Origin: Butyrivibrio sp. CAG:318
Lineage (GTDB): Bacteria > Bacillota > Clostridia > Lachnospirales > Lachnospiraceae
Assembly (NCBI GenBank): GCA_000431815.1
Contig: FR889215.1
Span: 1 to 30,511 of the forward strand
DNA length: 30,511 nt
Direction of reading: 5' to 3'
In this document: piece after piece, positions 16,119-24,337 of the stretch
Layout of the letters: the number at the start of each line of letters is the position of its first letter
Numbering within the stretch: position 1 is the stretch's first letter
Notes under the pieces: model-generated
Seen by the model: the letters and a program-made list of their open reading frames with translations, nothing else
What the model was told of the DNA's origin: nothing
Databases searched by the model: none
Made by a program: the position numbers and the translations under genes

Positions 16119-16774
16119 TACTGTTCGCTCCCTTCCTTAGATGATTTAACCGGAAGAACCTCGCCCTTGTAGATCCATACCTTAACGCCGACTTTACCAT
16201 ATGTTGTATCTGCCTCAGCAAATCCATAATCAATGTCAGCACGTAATGTCTGAAGAGGAATTGTTCCTTCGCTGTAAAATTCTGTACGAGCCATATCCGC
16301 TCCGCCAAGACGTCCGGATACTGATGTCTTAATACCCTTAGCACCTGACTTCATTGTTCTTGTCATAACCGATTTCATAGCTCTTCTGAAAGATACACGG
16401 TTTTCAAGCTGAAGTGCAATGTTCTCGGCAACGAGCTGTGCGTCGTTGTCCGGTCTCTTTACTTCTTTAATATCTATTGATAACTTCTTGTCTGTAAGCT
16501 TCTGAACATCAGCTTTAAGTTTCTCGATATCAGCTCCGCCTTTACCGATTACCACACCCGGTTTAGCAGTGTAGATGTAAATCTTAACTCTGTCAGATGC
16601 TCTCTCTATCTCAATCTTTGAAATGCCTGCGCTGTAAAGTCTCTTCTTGATGAATTTTCTGATGTTATAATCTTCAACAAGGTTATCACTGAAATCAGCG
16701 TCAGCATACCACTTTGAGTCCCAGTCTTTAATAACACCGACTCTCAAGCCATGAGGATTAACTTTCTGTCCCAT
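16118..16774 (-). CDS. rpsC: 30S ribosomal protein S3
   Basis: S3 lines the mRNA entry site and has helicase-related function with S4 and S5. The 218-residue protein starts MGQKVNPHGLRVGVIKDWDS, has the KH-domain loop PGVVIGKGGADIEKL near residue 75, and the C-terminal GVKVWIYKGEVLP. The ATG follows AGGAGA. It lies between rplV and rplP. Confidence 0.98.
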   Translation of the reverse strand: MGQKVNPHGLRVGVIKDWDSKWYADADFSDNLVEDYNIRKFIKKRLYSAGISKIEIERASDRVKIYIYTAKPGVVIGKGGADIEKLKADVQKLTDKKLSIDIKEVKRPDNDAQLVAENIALQLENRVSFRRAMKSVMTRTMKSGAKGIKTSVSGRLGGADMARTEFYSEGTIPLQTLRADIDYGFAEADTTYGKVGVKVWIYKGEVLPVKSSKEGSEQ

Positions 16775-16788
16775 GTGTGTTCTCCTTT

Positions 16789-17175
16789 CTATCTTTCATT
16801 AAGCACGATTGTGATGTGGCTCATTCTCTTCTCGATTCTGTAAGCTCTGCCCTGTGCTCTCGGTCTAACTCTCTTCATTGTAGGTCCCTTGTTTGCGTAG
16901 CACTCTTCAACGAAAAGATTCTCTGCCTTCATGCCGTTATTATTCTCGGCATTAGCGACAGCTGATTTTAAAAGTTTCTCTATCAATGTAGAAGCATATC
17001 TAGGATTATATGTTACAATCGCAAGAGCTGTTGCAACATCTTTTCCACGGATTGCGTCTAAAACAAAGCATGCCTTCTGGACAGAAACTCTTGCATAAGA
17101 CAACTTAGCTGATGGTCTTGTGTCCTTATTGGCATTTCTCTCTCTTTTAATCTGGGATCTATGTCCTTTTGCCAT
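16789..17175 (-). CDS. rplV: 50S ribosomal protein L22
   Basis: L22 lines the peptide exit tunnel with a long beta-hairpin. The 128-residue protein has AKLSYARVSVQKACFVLDAI, LLKSAVANAENN and the hairpin/tail ANKGPTMKRVRPRAQGRAYR, then KRMSHITIVL, as expected. The N-terminal MAKGHRSQIKRERNANKDTR is a basic extension longer than in E. coli. It lies between rpsS and rpsC. Confidence 0.98.
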   Translation of the reverse strand: MAKGHRSQIKRERNANKDTRPSAKLSYARVSVQKACFVLDAIRGKDVATALAIVTYNPRYASTLIEKLLKSAVANAENNNGMKAENLFVEECYANKGPTMKRVRPRAQGRAYRIEKRMSHITIVLNER

Positions 17176-17207
17176 GGATTTTAACCTCCTTTACGAAATC
17201 CTGTCAA

Positions 17208-17489
17208 TTAACGAGATTTTGATTTTTTCTCGTCTTTTCCATGTCCTCTGAATGTTCTTGTAGCAACGAACTCTCCGAGCTTATGTCCAACCATATCTTC
17301 TGTTACATAAACAGGAACGTGTTTTCTGCCATCGTGAACTGCTATTGTATGTCCAACCATCTGAGGATAGATTGTAGAACGGCGTGACCATGTCTTAATA
17401 ACTGACTTGTCGCCTGCTGCGTTCATAGCGTCAACCTTCTTAAGAAGGCTTTCATCTGCAAATGGTCCTTTTTTTAATGAACGTGCCAT
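17208..17489 (-). CDS. rpsS: 30S ribosomal protein S19
   Basis: S19 lies in the 30S head with S13. The 93-residue frame MARSLKKGPFADESLLKKVD, KTWSRRSTIYPQMVGHTIAV, HDGRKHVPVYVTEDMVGHKL and GEFVATRTFRGHGK is S19 over its whole length. It sits between rplB and rplV with an AAGGAGG site. Confidence 0.98.
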   Translation of the reverse strand: MARSLKKGPFADESLLKKVDAMNAAGDKSVIKTWSRRSTIYPQMVGHTIAVHDGRKHVPVYVTEDMVGHKLGEFVATRTFRGHGKDEKKSKSR

Positions 17490-17503
17490 AAATTTGACCT
17501 CCT

Positions 17504-18349
17504 TTATTTGATGCTCTTACCGTCTCTTCTTCTTACAATAAGCTTGTTAGAAGTTTTGTTCTTCTTTCTTGTCTTAAGACCGAGTGCCGGCTTGCCCCAA
17601 GGTGTCATAGGTCCTGAACGACCAACCGGAGCCTTACCTTCACCACCACCATGTGGATGGTCATTAGGGTTCATAACAGAACCACGAACTGTAGGACGGA
17701 TACCCATGTGACGCTTACGTCCTGCCTTACCGATATTAATAAGGCTGTGCTCTGAGTTACCTACTGTACCGATTGTTGCACGGCAGATAATAGGTACCAT
17801 TCTCATCTCGCCTGACGGAAGTCTGAGTGTTGCATACTTGCCTTCCTTAGCCATAAGCTGTGCAGAAACGCCTGCTGTACGAACAAGCTGTCCGCCTCTT
17901 CCAGGATAAAGCTCGATGTTGTGGATTTCTGTACCAACCGGGATGTTCTCAAGTGGTAAGCAGTTACCAACTCTTACTTCAGCTTCAGGTCCGTTCATAA
18001 CCTTCATGCCGTCTGTAAGTCCCTGTGGTGCAAGGATATATCTCTTCTCGCCGTCTGCATAGCAGATCAAAGCGATATTTGCTGTTCTGTTTGGATCATA
18101 TTCGATTCCGATAACTGTTGCAGGAATTCCATCCTTGTTATTTCTCTTGAAATCGATAAGTCTGTATTTCTGTCTGTTTCCGCCGCCCTGATGTCTAACG
18201 GTAATCTTACCCTGGTTATTACGTCCAGCGTTCTTCTTCTTGCTGTCAAGAAGTGATTTCTCAGGTGTCTTCTTGGTAATCTCTGAAAAATCAGAACCGG
18301 TCATATTACGTCTTGACGGTGTATATGGGTTGTATGTCTTAATTCCCAT
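17504..18349 (-). CDS. rplB: 50S ribosomal protein L2
   Basis: L2 is needed for subunit association and peptidyl transferase activity. The 281-residue protein starts MGIKTYNPYTPSRRNMTGSD, has RHQGGGNRQKYRLIDFKRNK-like sequence near residue 55, GRGGQLVRTAGVSAQLMAKE in the middle and the C-terminal RGSVMNPNDHPHGGGEGKAP with the conserved histidine. Length is normal. A 78-bp gap separates it from rplW. Confidence 0.98.
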   Translation of the reverse strand: MGIKTYNPYTPSRRNMTGSDFSEITKKTPEKSLLDSKKKNAGRNNQGKITVRHQGGGNRQKYRLIDFKRNNKDGIPATVIGIEYDPNRTANIALICYADGEKRYILAPQGLTDGMKVMNGPEAEVRVGNCLPLENIPVGTEIHNIELYPGRGGQLVRTAGVSAQLMAKEGKYATLRLPSGEMRMVPIICRATIGTVGNSEHSLINIGKAGRKRHMGIRPTVRGSVMNPNDHPHGGGEGKAPVGRSGPMTPWGKPALGLKTRKKNKTSNKLIVRRRDGKSIK

Positions 18350-18427
18350 TTCTTTGTTTCTCCTTTCGATGTCTCTTTGTTATGAGCGATGCAATATTTT
18401 CATCGACTTTTCTGCACCGCTATGTGA

Positions 18428-18727
18428 TTAAAGTCCTGAGAAAATCTCGATGTCAGCACTGTCTTCTGTGAGCTGTACGATTGCTTTCTTCTTAGCAGCT
18501 GTCTTACCGAAAACATTTCCTCTTCTGCGGGTCTTGCCGTCAAGGTTCATTGTGTTGACCTTGGCAACCTTGGTTCCCTCGAACATTTTCTCAACTGCTT
18601 CTTTAATCTGAGTCTTGTTAGCTTCCGGGTGAACAAGGAATGTGTATTTCTTAGCGCTCATGTCTTCCATACTCTTCTCTGTTATAACCGGTTTAAGGAT
18701 TACGTCATAATACTGTACGTTTGCCAT
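18428..18727 (-). CDS. rplW: 50S ribosomal protein L23
   Basis: L23 lies at the tunnel exit and is the docking point of trigger factor and SRP. The 99-residue protein has YDVILKPVITEKSMEDMSAK, YTFLVHPEANKTQIKEAVEK and VNTMNLDGKTRRRGNVFGKT, all typical. Its ATG shares one base with the rplD stop (TAATG). Confidence 0.97.
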   Translation of the reverse strand: MANVQYYDVILKPVITEKSMEDMSAKKYTFLVHPEANKTQIKEAVEKMFEGTKVAKVNTMNLDGKTRRRGNVFGKTAAKKKAIVQLTEDSADIEIFSGL

Positions 18728-19347
18728 TATGCATACACCTCCTCGATAGTTGCTACTGCATCCTTGGTAACAATGAGTTTGTCATACTTAAGTATGTCAT
18801 ATACATTGATTGTGTTAGTTAATGCAGTCTTTACATCCGGAATGTTCTTAGCTGAAAGAATTACATTCTTGTCATTGTCGTTAAGAACTACCAAAGCTTT
18901 ATCAGCTTTAAGATTATTAAGAACAGCTACCATTTTCTTTGTCTTGATTTCATCGAAGCTGATGCTGTCTAATACGATAAGTTTGTCTTCAGCTACCTTT
19001 GAGGTAAGAACTGATTTAAGAGCAAGATTCTTCTCTTTCTTGTTCATCTTGAAAGAGTAATCTCTTGGCTTCGGAGCAAATACGATTCCGCCGCCTGTCC
19101 ACTGAGGAGCTCTTGTTGAACCCTGACGGGCATGACCTGTACCCTTCTGTCTCCATGGCTTACGTCCGCCACCGCTGACTTCTGAACGGGTCTTGGCACT
19201 CTGTGTGCCCTGTCTCTTATTAGCAAGCTGGCTTACTACTGCCATGTGTACAAGATGTTCGTTAACTTCAACACCGAATACAGCATCATTAAGCTCCATA
19301 TCGCCAACTTTATTGCCTTCAATATTGTAAACAGATACCTTTGCCAT
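18727..19347 (-). CDS. rplD: 50S ribosomal protein L4
   Basis: L4 reaches into the exit tunnel and in E. coli also represses the S10 operon by binding its leader. The 206-residue protein has KVSVYNIEGNKVGDMELND, the tunnel loop TRSEVSGGGRKPWRQKGTGH and ARQGSTRAPQWTGGGIVFAP, followed by the Rossmann-like C-terminal part. It lies between rplC and rplW. If the S10 leader in this window is regulated, L4 is the expected ligand by analogy. Confidence 0.97.
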   Translation of the reverse strand: MAKVSVYNIEGNKVGDMELNDAVFGVEVNEHLVHMAVVSQLANKRQGTQSAKTRSEVSGGGRKPWRQKGTGHARQGSTRAPQWTGGGIVFAPKPRDYSFKMNKKEKNLALKSVLTSKVAEDKLIVLDSISFDEIKTKKMVAVLNNLKADKALVVLNDNDKNVILSAKNIPDVKTALTNTINVYDILKYDKLIVTKDAVATIEEVYA

Positions 19348-19375
19348 CTGTGTGTTCCTCCTTCCTGAAAATCAA

Positions 19376-20059
19376 CTATTTAGCTGACTTTACTGTCTCT
19401 TTCAATGTTACTAATGATTTCTTAGCTCCAGGAACCGCACCCTTAACAAGGATTAAGTTCTTGTCAGCATCTACTCTGACAACTTCAAGATTCTGAATAG
19501 TGATCTTCTTGGCACCCATGTGTCCAGGCATTCCTTTGCCCTTGAATACACGACTTGGGTTAGATGAAGCACCGTTAGAACCCTGATGACGATGGAACTT
19601 AGAACCGTGAGCCATAGGACCTCTTGACTGTCCGAGTCTCTTGATTGCGCCCTGGAATCCTTTTCCTTTGGAAATAGCAGTTGCGTCAATCTTATCACCG
19701 GCTTCAAATATATCTGCCTTGATCTCGTCTTTTACTGAGTAATCAGCTGCATTCTCAAACTTGAACTCCTTAAGGGATCTCTTGTAAGAAACGCCGGCCT
19801 TGTCAAAATGACCTTTCTCAGCCTTATTAACGCCATGTCTGTTTCTGATTTCTTTCTTGCCGTTCTTGTCAACATTAACAACTTTCTCTTTCTTGTCAAC
19901 AAATCCGACCTGAACTGCTGCATAGCCGTCGTTCTCGACTGTCTTAACCTGTGTTACAACACAAGGTCCTGCCTGCAATACAGTTACCGGAACAAGCACG
20001 CCTTCATCATTGAAGATCTGTGTCATTCCAACCTTAGTAGCTAAAATTGCTTTCTTCAT
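19376..20059 (-). CDS. rplC: 50S ribosomal protein L3
   Basis: L3 starts large-subunit assembly and contacts the peptidyl transferase centre. The 227-residue protein has ILATKVGMTQIFNDEGVLVP, GKGFQGAIKRLGQSRGPMAH, the methylated-Gln-type loop HGSKFHRHQGSNGASSNPSR and GKGMPGHMGAKKITIQNLEV. It contains a Lys/Asp-rich insertion around residues 55-95. The 108-bp gap before it holds a perfect 7-bp hairpin GTTCGCG-GCAA-CGCGAAC with no T-run, so it is probably not a terminator. Confidence 0.97.
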   Translation of the reverse strand: MKKAILATKVGMTQIFNDEGVLVPVTVLQAGPCVVTQVKTVENDGYAAVQVGFVDKKEKVVNVDKNGKKEIRNRHGVNKAEKGHFDKAGVSYKRSLKEFKFENAADYSVKDEIKADIFEAGDKIDATAISKGKGFQGAIKRLGQSRGPMAHGSKFHRHQGSNGASSNPSRVFKGKGMPGHMGAKKITIQNLEVVRVDADKNLILVKGAVPGAKKSLVTLKETVKSAK

Positions 20060-20167
20060 TGAATAATACCTCCTGTTAAATCTACAGCGGTTCGCGTTGC
20101 CGCGAACATCCTAGAACAGTTTTATATAAAACCCTTCAGGACTTACTTACTTAAAAAATATCCGACA

Positions 20168-20485
20168 TTATTTATTCTTCATCTTAATGTCGATGTACAC
20201 ACCTGCAGGCATCTCTAATCTTGAGAGAGCATCTACAGTCTTCTGTGTAGGAGTAATGATATCGATTAATCTCTTGTGTGTTCTCTGCTCAAACTGTTCT
20301 CTTGAATCTTTGTACTTATGAACAGCTCTGAGGATTGTAACAACTTCCTTCTTAGTAGGAAGAGGTACCGGTCCACTCACCTGAGATCCTGTCTTCTTAA
20401 CAGTCTCGATAATTTTCTTAGCTGACTGATCTACCAACTGATGATCGTAAGCTTTAAGTGTGATTCTCATTACTTGACTTGCCAT
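20168..20485 (-). CDS. rpsJ: 30S ribosomal protein S10
   Basis: S10 is a head protein and also part of transcription antitermination complexes with NusB. The protein has MRITLKAYDHQLVDQSAKKI, VSGPVPLPTKKEVVTILRAV and the C-terminal RLEMPAGVYIDIKMK, which are diagnostic. The ATG at 20483-20485 follows AAGGAGG; a second in-frame ATG five codons later gives the common MRITLK start but lacks a ribosome binding site. It is the first gene of the superoperon. Confidence 0.97.
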   Translation of the reverse strand: MASQVMRITLKAYDHQLVDQSAKKIIETVKKTGSQVSGPVPLPTKKEVVTILRAVHKYKDSREQFEQRTHKRLIDIITPTQKTVDALSRLEMPAGVYIDIKMKNK

Positions 20486-20750
20486 AAAAAAAGCCGCCTC
20501 CTTTTCGTACTTATAAATCTGAAGTACAACAAGTGGTGACTGTACACATCCCCGTGTGTGTCGCGCCTCTTCTTAGAAAAAAGAAGAAATTCTTCTTCGC
20601 CGCGACCGTTACACGGTCATCTCTGCATATAAGCAGATGGTAAGTTGTACAGTGACTTGTCGTCAGTTTCCTAACTTGACATTCGCTCCGCGGAAAACCT
20701 GCCACATTATCGGGCAGCAACCTCACGTTTCAACGCTATCATGTCACAGC
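20486..20750 (-). promoter_or_regulatory. Structured S10-operon leader RNA
   Basis: About 265 nt of untranslated leader lie between the promoter and rpsJ. Structure is evident: a long-range stem pairs 20647-20660 with 20529-20545 (7 bp, a bulge, then 6 bp); a hairpin CTGCC-CGATAATGT-GGCAG lies near 20690-20715; GACCGT-GTA-ACGGTC is a perfect small hairpin. Three 6-nt blocks can pair in two exclusive ways, AAGAAG (20592-20597), CTTCTT (20581-20586, followed by TTTT) and AAGAAG (20569-20574), like a terminator and antiterminator. S10 operon leaders are known in Firmicutes; feedback by L4 is inferred by analogy with E. coli. Confidence 0.7.
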
Positions 20751-20757
20751 GAATACT

Positions 20758-20786
20758 AGTATATAGTATATAGAAGAAAAAATCAA
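20758..20786 (-). promoter_or_regulatory. Promoter of the S10-spc-alpha superoperon
   Basis: On the minus strand TTGATT (20781-20786) and TATACT (20758-20763) are 17 bp apart. A/T-rich DNA follows upstream, including an inverted repeat AATACA and TGTATT at 20785-20803, which could be an UP-like or operator element. The 438-bp gene-free stretch 20486-20923 consists of the leader, this promoter, an A/T-rich spacer and the divergent promoter of the methyltransferase gene. Confidence 0.8.
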
Positions 20787-20844
20787 TACATTTTTATTGT
20801 ATTTTTTTTAGTACAATTATATTTCCGGACCCGATGCCGAATAA

Positions 20845-20873
20845 TTGACTTGGCACAGGTCTGTATGTATAAT
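20845..20873 (+). promoter_or_regulatory. Promoter of the methyltransferase gene
   Basis: TTGACT (20845-20850) and TATAAT (20868-20873) are separated by 17 bp, near-perfect sigma-A consensus. It is divergent from the S10 promoter, about 60 bp away, and lies 51 bp before the start codon at 20924. Confidence 0.88.
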
Positions 20874-20923
20874 ATGGAAGAGATACAAATCTATCACTTC
20901 ATATTATAATAGGGAGAAACACA

Positions 20924-21784
20924 ATGTGGATTGCAGATAATTGGAAAGACTACGAAGTTATTGATACATCATCCGGCGAGAAGCTGGAGCGCTGGGGAGA
21001 TTATATCCTGGTACGTCCGGACCCTCAGGTCATATGGCGCACCGACCGAAAACACCCGGGCTGGAAAAATATGAACGGACACTACCACAGAAGCAACCGC
21101 GGGGGCGGTGAATGGGAATTCCATAAGCTTCCGAATCAATGGTCCATTAATTATAAGAACTTAACGTTTAACCTGAAGCCGTTCTCGTTCAAGCACACCG
21201 GCTTATTTCCTGAGCAGGCAGTAAACTGGGACTGGTTTAGTGATAAAATAAAGAATGCCGGCAGACCAGTCAAGGTTCTTAACCTGTTCGCATATACCGG
21301 AGGTGCCACGTTGGCTGCCGCCGCTGCCGGTGCGAATGTCACACATGTCGACGCATCCAAAGGAATGGTCGGATGGGCCAAAGAAAACGCCGCTTCTTCC
21401 GGCTTATCGGATGCTCCTATAAGATGGCTTGTGGATGACTGTCAGAAATTCGTCGAACGCGAAATCCGCCGTGGCAATCACTACGACGGAATAATCATGG
21501 ATCCGCCTTCCTACGGAAGAGGTCCCGGCGGAGAAATATGGAAAATAGAGGATGCCGTATATCCGCTTATATGCCTCTGTGAAAAGCTGTTATCTGATAA
21601 TCCGCTTTTCTTCCTTATTAATTCATACACCACAGGTCTGGCTCCGGCCGTCCTGACATATATGTTAAGCCTGGCTGTGAAATCCCGCCACGGCGGCACG
21701 GTGGAGGCTTCCGAAATCGGACTTCCTGTGACACAGAGCAGTCTTGTTCTTCCATGCGGAGCAAGCGGAAGATGGAGCGTATAA
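20924..21784 (+). CDS. Class I SAM-dependent methyltransferase, RlmI-like without PUA domain
   Basis: The 286-residue protein resembles the catalytic half of the RlmI/RlmK rRNA methyltransferase family. Motifs are GLFPEQ at 93-98, the SAM-binding motif VLNLFAYTGGATL at 118-130, the acidic ribose contact HVDAS at 141-145, and the catalytic-type DPPSYGRG at 193-200. The N-terminal 80 residues are not a PUA domain, so the RNA target may differ from that of RlmI (23S rRNA C1962). The ATG follows AGGGAG. It is the only plus-strand gene and is transcribed away from the ribosomal superoperon. An rRNA substrate is inference from family and location. Confidence 0.85.
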   Translation: MWIADNWKDYEVIDTSSGEKLERWGDYILVRPDPQVIWRTDRKHPGWKNMNGHYHRSNRGGGEWEFHKLPNQWSINYKNLTFNLKPFSFKHTGLFPEQAVNWDWFSDKIKNAGRPVKVLNLFAYTGGATLAAAAAGANVTHVDASKGMVGWAKENAASSGLSDAPIRWLVDDCQKFVEREIRRGNHYDGIIMDPPSYGRGPGGEIWKIEDAVYPLICLCEKLLSDNPLFFLINSYTTGLAPAVLTYMLSLAVKSRHGGTVEASEIGLPVTQSSLVLPCGASGRWSV

Positions 21785-21798
21785 TACGCTCCATCTTC
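21768..21798. terminator. Hairpin between convergent genes
   Basis: A perfect 13-bp stem (21768-21780 with 21786-21798, loop ATAAT) spans the stop codon of the methyltransferase gene. On the plus strand it is followed by a T-rich but interrupted stretch (21801-21826). The convergent ABC transporter gene ends 28 bp away, so the hairpin probably serves both directions; the lack of an uninterrupted T-run makes its strength uncertain. Confidence 0.6.
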
Positions 21799-21825
21799 TG
21801 TCTATGGTCTTTACTTTTCTTTTTA

Positions 21826-24327
21826 TTATGATCTGATAAGCGAAACCGGTTTTTTTCTGGACATTGCAATAACCGGACCTATTGCAGATGCCACCGTCAT
21901 CACAATCGCTATAATGAATATCACCAATGCCATTACCGTGCTTCTGTGAAAATATGCTATATATCCATTCTCTGCGGACGATAGTGACTGATTAACCTTG
22001 CCAATCAGCACAAACATCAGGGCATTAGCTATAACATATGATGCCAGTGCCATAACTATTGCTTCTGCCATGAAAATAGCAATTATATCTTTACGTCGTA
22101 CACCCATCGCCCTAAGCACGCCTATATTCTTATGGTTGTCATATATGCTATATGATATAAACGCCAGATTTAACAGAATGCTGAGCATTGCAAAAACAAT
22201 TATGATTAGCACTCCATATTTTTCCAATGAACTTCTGACTTGATAAACGCTTACGACAGCATCCGCCAACGGATGGTCAACATATACGCCATCCCGATAT
22301 GACGAATCAACATATTTACTTATTTGTTTTCCATTTGTTTTAATTCCATATACATCCAGAATACAATCCGTAAAAAAATCGTTTCTTATCTCATCATACG
22401 TTTCATCATACATATACATCTGCACTTCTTTTTTATCTGCTATTCCCACCACCTTAAACGAATCCGAATAATTATGAAGATTAAGCATGCCTGTATATGC
22501 TCCATTATACTTCTCCGCACTCAGGTCATATGCAGTAAAGGTTGTCATGTTATCATCCTCAAGCGACACATACCCTCTATCCAGCAGATCTTTCGACACA
22601 ACTATTTCATTCGCCGCCTCCGGCCGCCTTCCGTATATCAGTTCGTCCGCCGTTACATCCCTTACCGAAGCCACTGCTATCTCTCCCTCTAAATATGCCT
22701 GTTCCCCGCGTTGAAACAAATCTGCCGACTTCAACCTCATATATGTAGCATTTTTTGAGAGATAATCCCACAATCCGTCCGTACAATATGCTCTTTCATA
22801 TACATGTTGAATGTCATAAATTTCATCGTTTGTCAACTTGCTATACCTGATTTTTTTGACAATATCCTTCTGTTTATAATCAGTTCCGACAATCCCGGTA
22901 ATTTTCAATTTGGCTCCATAACAGTAAACCGCCATTCCGACCGGATCCTGTGTTAAATCCATCTGATCAGCCATATAATCTGTTATACAGATTTCATCCT
23001 CCGCAACAGGTTCTCTACCGGAAATAATCTCTGCCTCGCCTAAGCCTTTACCGGTAAAAAAATCCACACCGTTGTTATCAGACACCAGTGCCAAACCGGA
23101 TGCATACCTTTCAATATCAAAATCTTTCCATACAGTTGCAACATTTTCCTTCACAAAATCGTTATTGCCTGATTGCGCAAAATCGGTTTGCCTGTATGCA
23201 TTCTTGTATTCCACTATTGATTTTAAATATATCTCTTCGATACCTCGTTCTCTGATGCATTCATCTATTGCCTTCCCCGGCATAGAAACAATCACTTCTG
23301 ACACGAACAAAAGCACAAAAATTGTAACCATAAATACCGCCGTAGTTATAGCCAATCTTGCTTTTCGCTTTTTCAGATTCATAAACGCTGTTTTCAGAAC
23401 CATTTTACGATTTAACGGTTTAACCGATTTTTGCTGATATTCACAAATATTCGGCTCCTCCTCACGCTCATGTCCTATATGTTCCACGCACACATTATAT
23501 GTTCTTTTTCCGGTAACCTGCAAGAAAATTTTCTCTATGCTCAGCATTACTCCGGCAAGGCGTCCGTGAAATTTATGCGCTGGCGTTTCCGGTTCGTCCG
23601 TCGCATATACGCCAACCTCATATTCATTGTCGTTGATATATTCATCAGATACAATCACACCATCCGCAACCCTGATTATTCTGTCAGCATATACCTGCGC
23701 CATACTCTCATCATGTGTAACCATTATTACAAGTTTTGTCTTGGAAATGCGTTTTAAAATTTCTATTATCTTTATTGATGTTTTATCGTCAAGATTACCG
23801 GTTGGTTCATCCGCCAGAATAATCTCCGGATTCTTTACTATCGCACGCGCTATTGCAACACGTTGCGCCTGTCCTCCACTGAGTTCATTCGCTTTTCTTT
23901 CCGGTTTGATATTCAGATCCGTTTCATGCAGAACCTGCTCAAGAATCTTCTCTTCTTCCTGCTCGGCCCCCTCGGTATATTGCTGCCTTACAGGCAGCAA
24001 TATGTTATCTCTTATGCTCCAATCTTTCAGAAGGTTGTACTCCTGAAACACAAATCCAACATGCAGGTTACGGTATTCATCAAGTTCTTTTTCCGAGGCT
24101 GCGCTAAGATTATATTCATCCTCATTCGGAAACGTTACACTAACCTCTCCATTATCTATATGATCCAGACTTCCGATAATGTTCAACAATGTTGTTTTGC
24201 CGCTGCCACTCCTTCCAACCACAAACACCATTCCCGAACTTTCAAATTCGAGATTTATGTCATTAAGGGCAGTAACATTGCCGTTTTCTGATTTGTATAC
24301 CTTCTCAACATTTTGTAATTTTATCAA
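21826..24327 (-). CDS. Fused ABC transporter ATPase-permease, FtsX/MacB type
   Basis: An 833-residue exporter-type protein. The N-terminal ATPase (1-220) has Walker A GRSGSGKTT at 38-46, the Q-loop FQEYNLL near 94, signature LSGGQ at 149-153 and Walker B ILADEP at 170-175. A roughly 100-residue charged linker leads to TM1 (about 325-346), a large extracytoplasmic region (about 347-703) and three C-terminal TMs (705-727, 751-775, 797-821), the FtsX/MacB topology. The start is TTG at 24325-24327, six bases after GGAGG; the previous gene's TAG is part of that site (TAGGAGG). Such proteins move or release peptides or lipoproteins, or act in antibiotic resistance; the substrate here is unknown. 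Confidence 0.85.
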   Translation of the reverse strand: MIKLQNVEKVYKSENGNVTALNDINLEFESSGMVFVVGRSGSGKTTLLNIIGSLDHIDNGEVSVTFPNEDEYNLSAASEKELDEYRNLHVGFVFQEYNLLKDWSIRDNILLPVRQQYTEGAEQEEEKILEQVLHETDLNIKPERKANELSGGQAQRVAIARAIVKNPEIILADEPTGNLDDKTSIKIIEILKRISKTKLVIMVTHDESMAQVYADRIIRVADGVIVSDEYINDNEYEVGVYATDEPETPAHKFHGRLAGVMLSIEKIFLQVTGKRTYNVCVEHIGHEREEEPNICEYQQKSVKPLNRKMVLKTAFMNLKKRKARLAITTAVFMVTIFVLLFVSEVIVSMPGKAIDECIRERGIEEIYLKSIVEYKNAYRQTDFAQSGNNDFVKENVATVWKDFDIERYASGLALVSDNNGVDFFTGKGLGEAEIISGREPVAEDEICITDYMADQMDLTQDPVGMAVYCYGAKLKITGIVGTDYKQKDIVKKIRYSKLTNDEIYDIQHVYERAYCTDGLWDYLSKNATYMRLKSADLFQRGEQAYLEGEIAVASVRDVTADELIYGRRPEAANEIVVSKDLLDRGYVSLEDDNMTTFTAYDLSAEKYNGAYTGMLNLHNYSDSFKVVGIADKKEVQMYMYDETYDEIRNDFFTDCILDVYGIKTNGKQISKYVDSSYRDGVYVDHPLADAVVSVYQVRSSLEKYGVLIIIVFAMLSILLNLAFISYSIYDNHKNIGVLRAMGVRRKDIIAIFMAEAIVMALASYVIANALMFVLIGKVNQSLSSAENGYIAYFHRSTVMALVIFIIAIVMTVASAIGPVIAMSRKKPVSLIRS

Positions 24328-24337
24328 TGTCTTCCTC

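Noticed and set aside
20085..20110. Hairpin GTTCGCG-GCAA-CGCGAAC between rpsJ and rplC as a terminator
   Set aside because: No T-run follows it, and a terminator here would stop the superoperon after its first gene.
20511..20726. 71-codon minus-strand open frame within the S10 leader
   Set aside because: It lies in a region of strong inverted repeats, its translation looks random and it has no good start context; the leader RNA explains the sequence.
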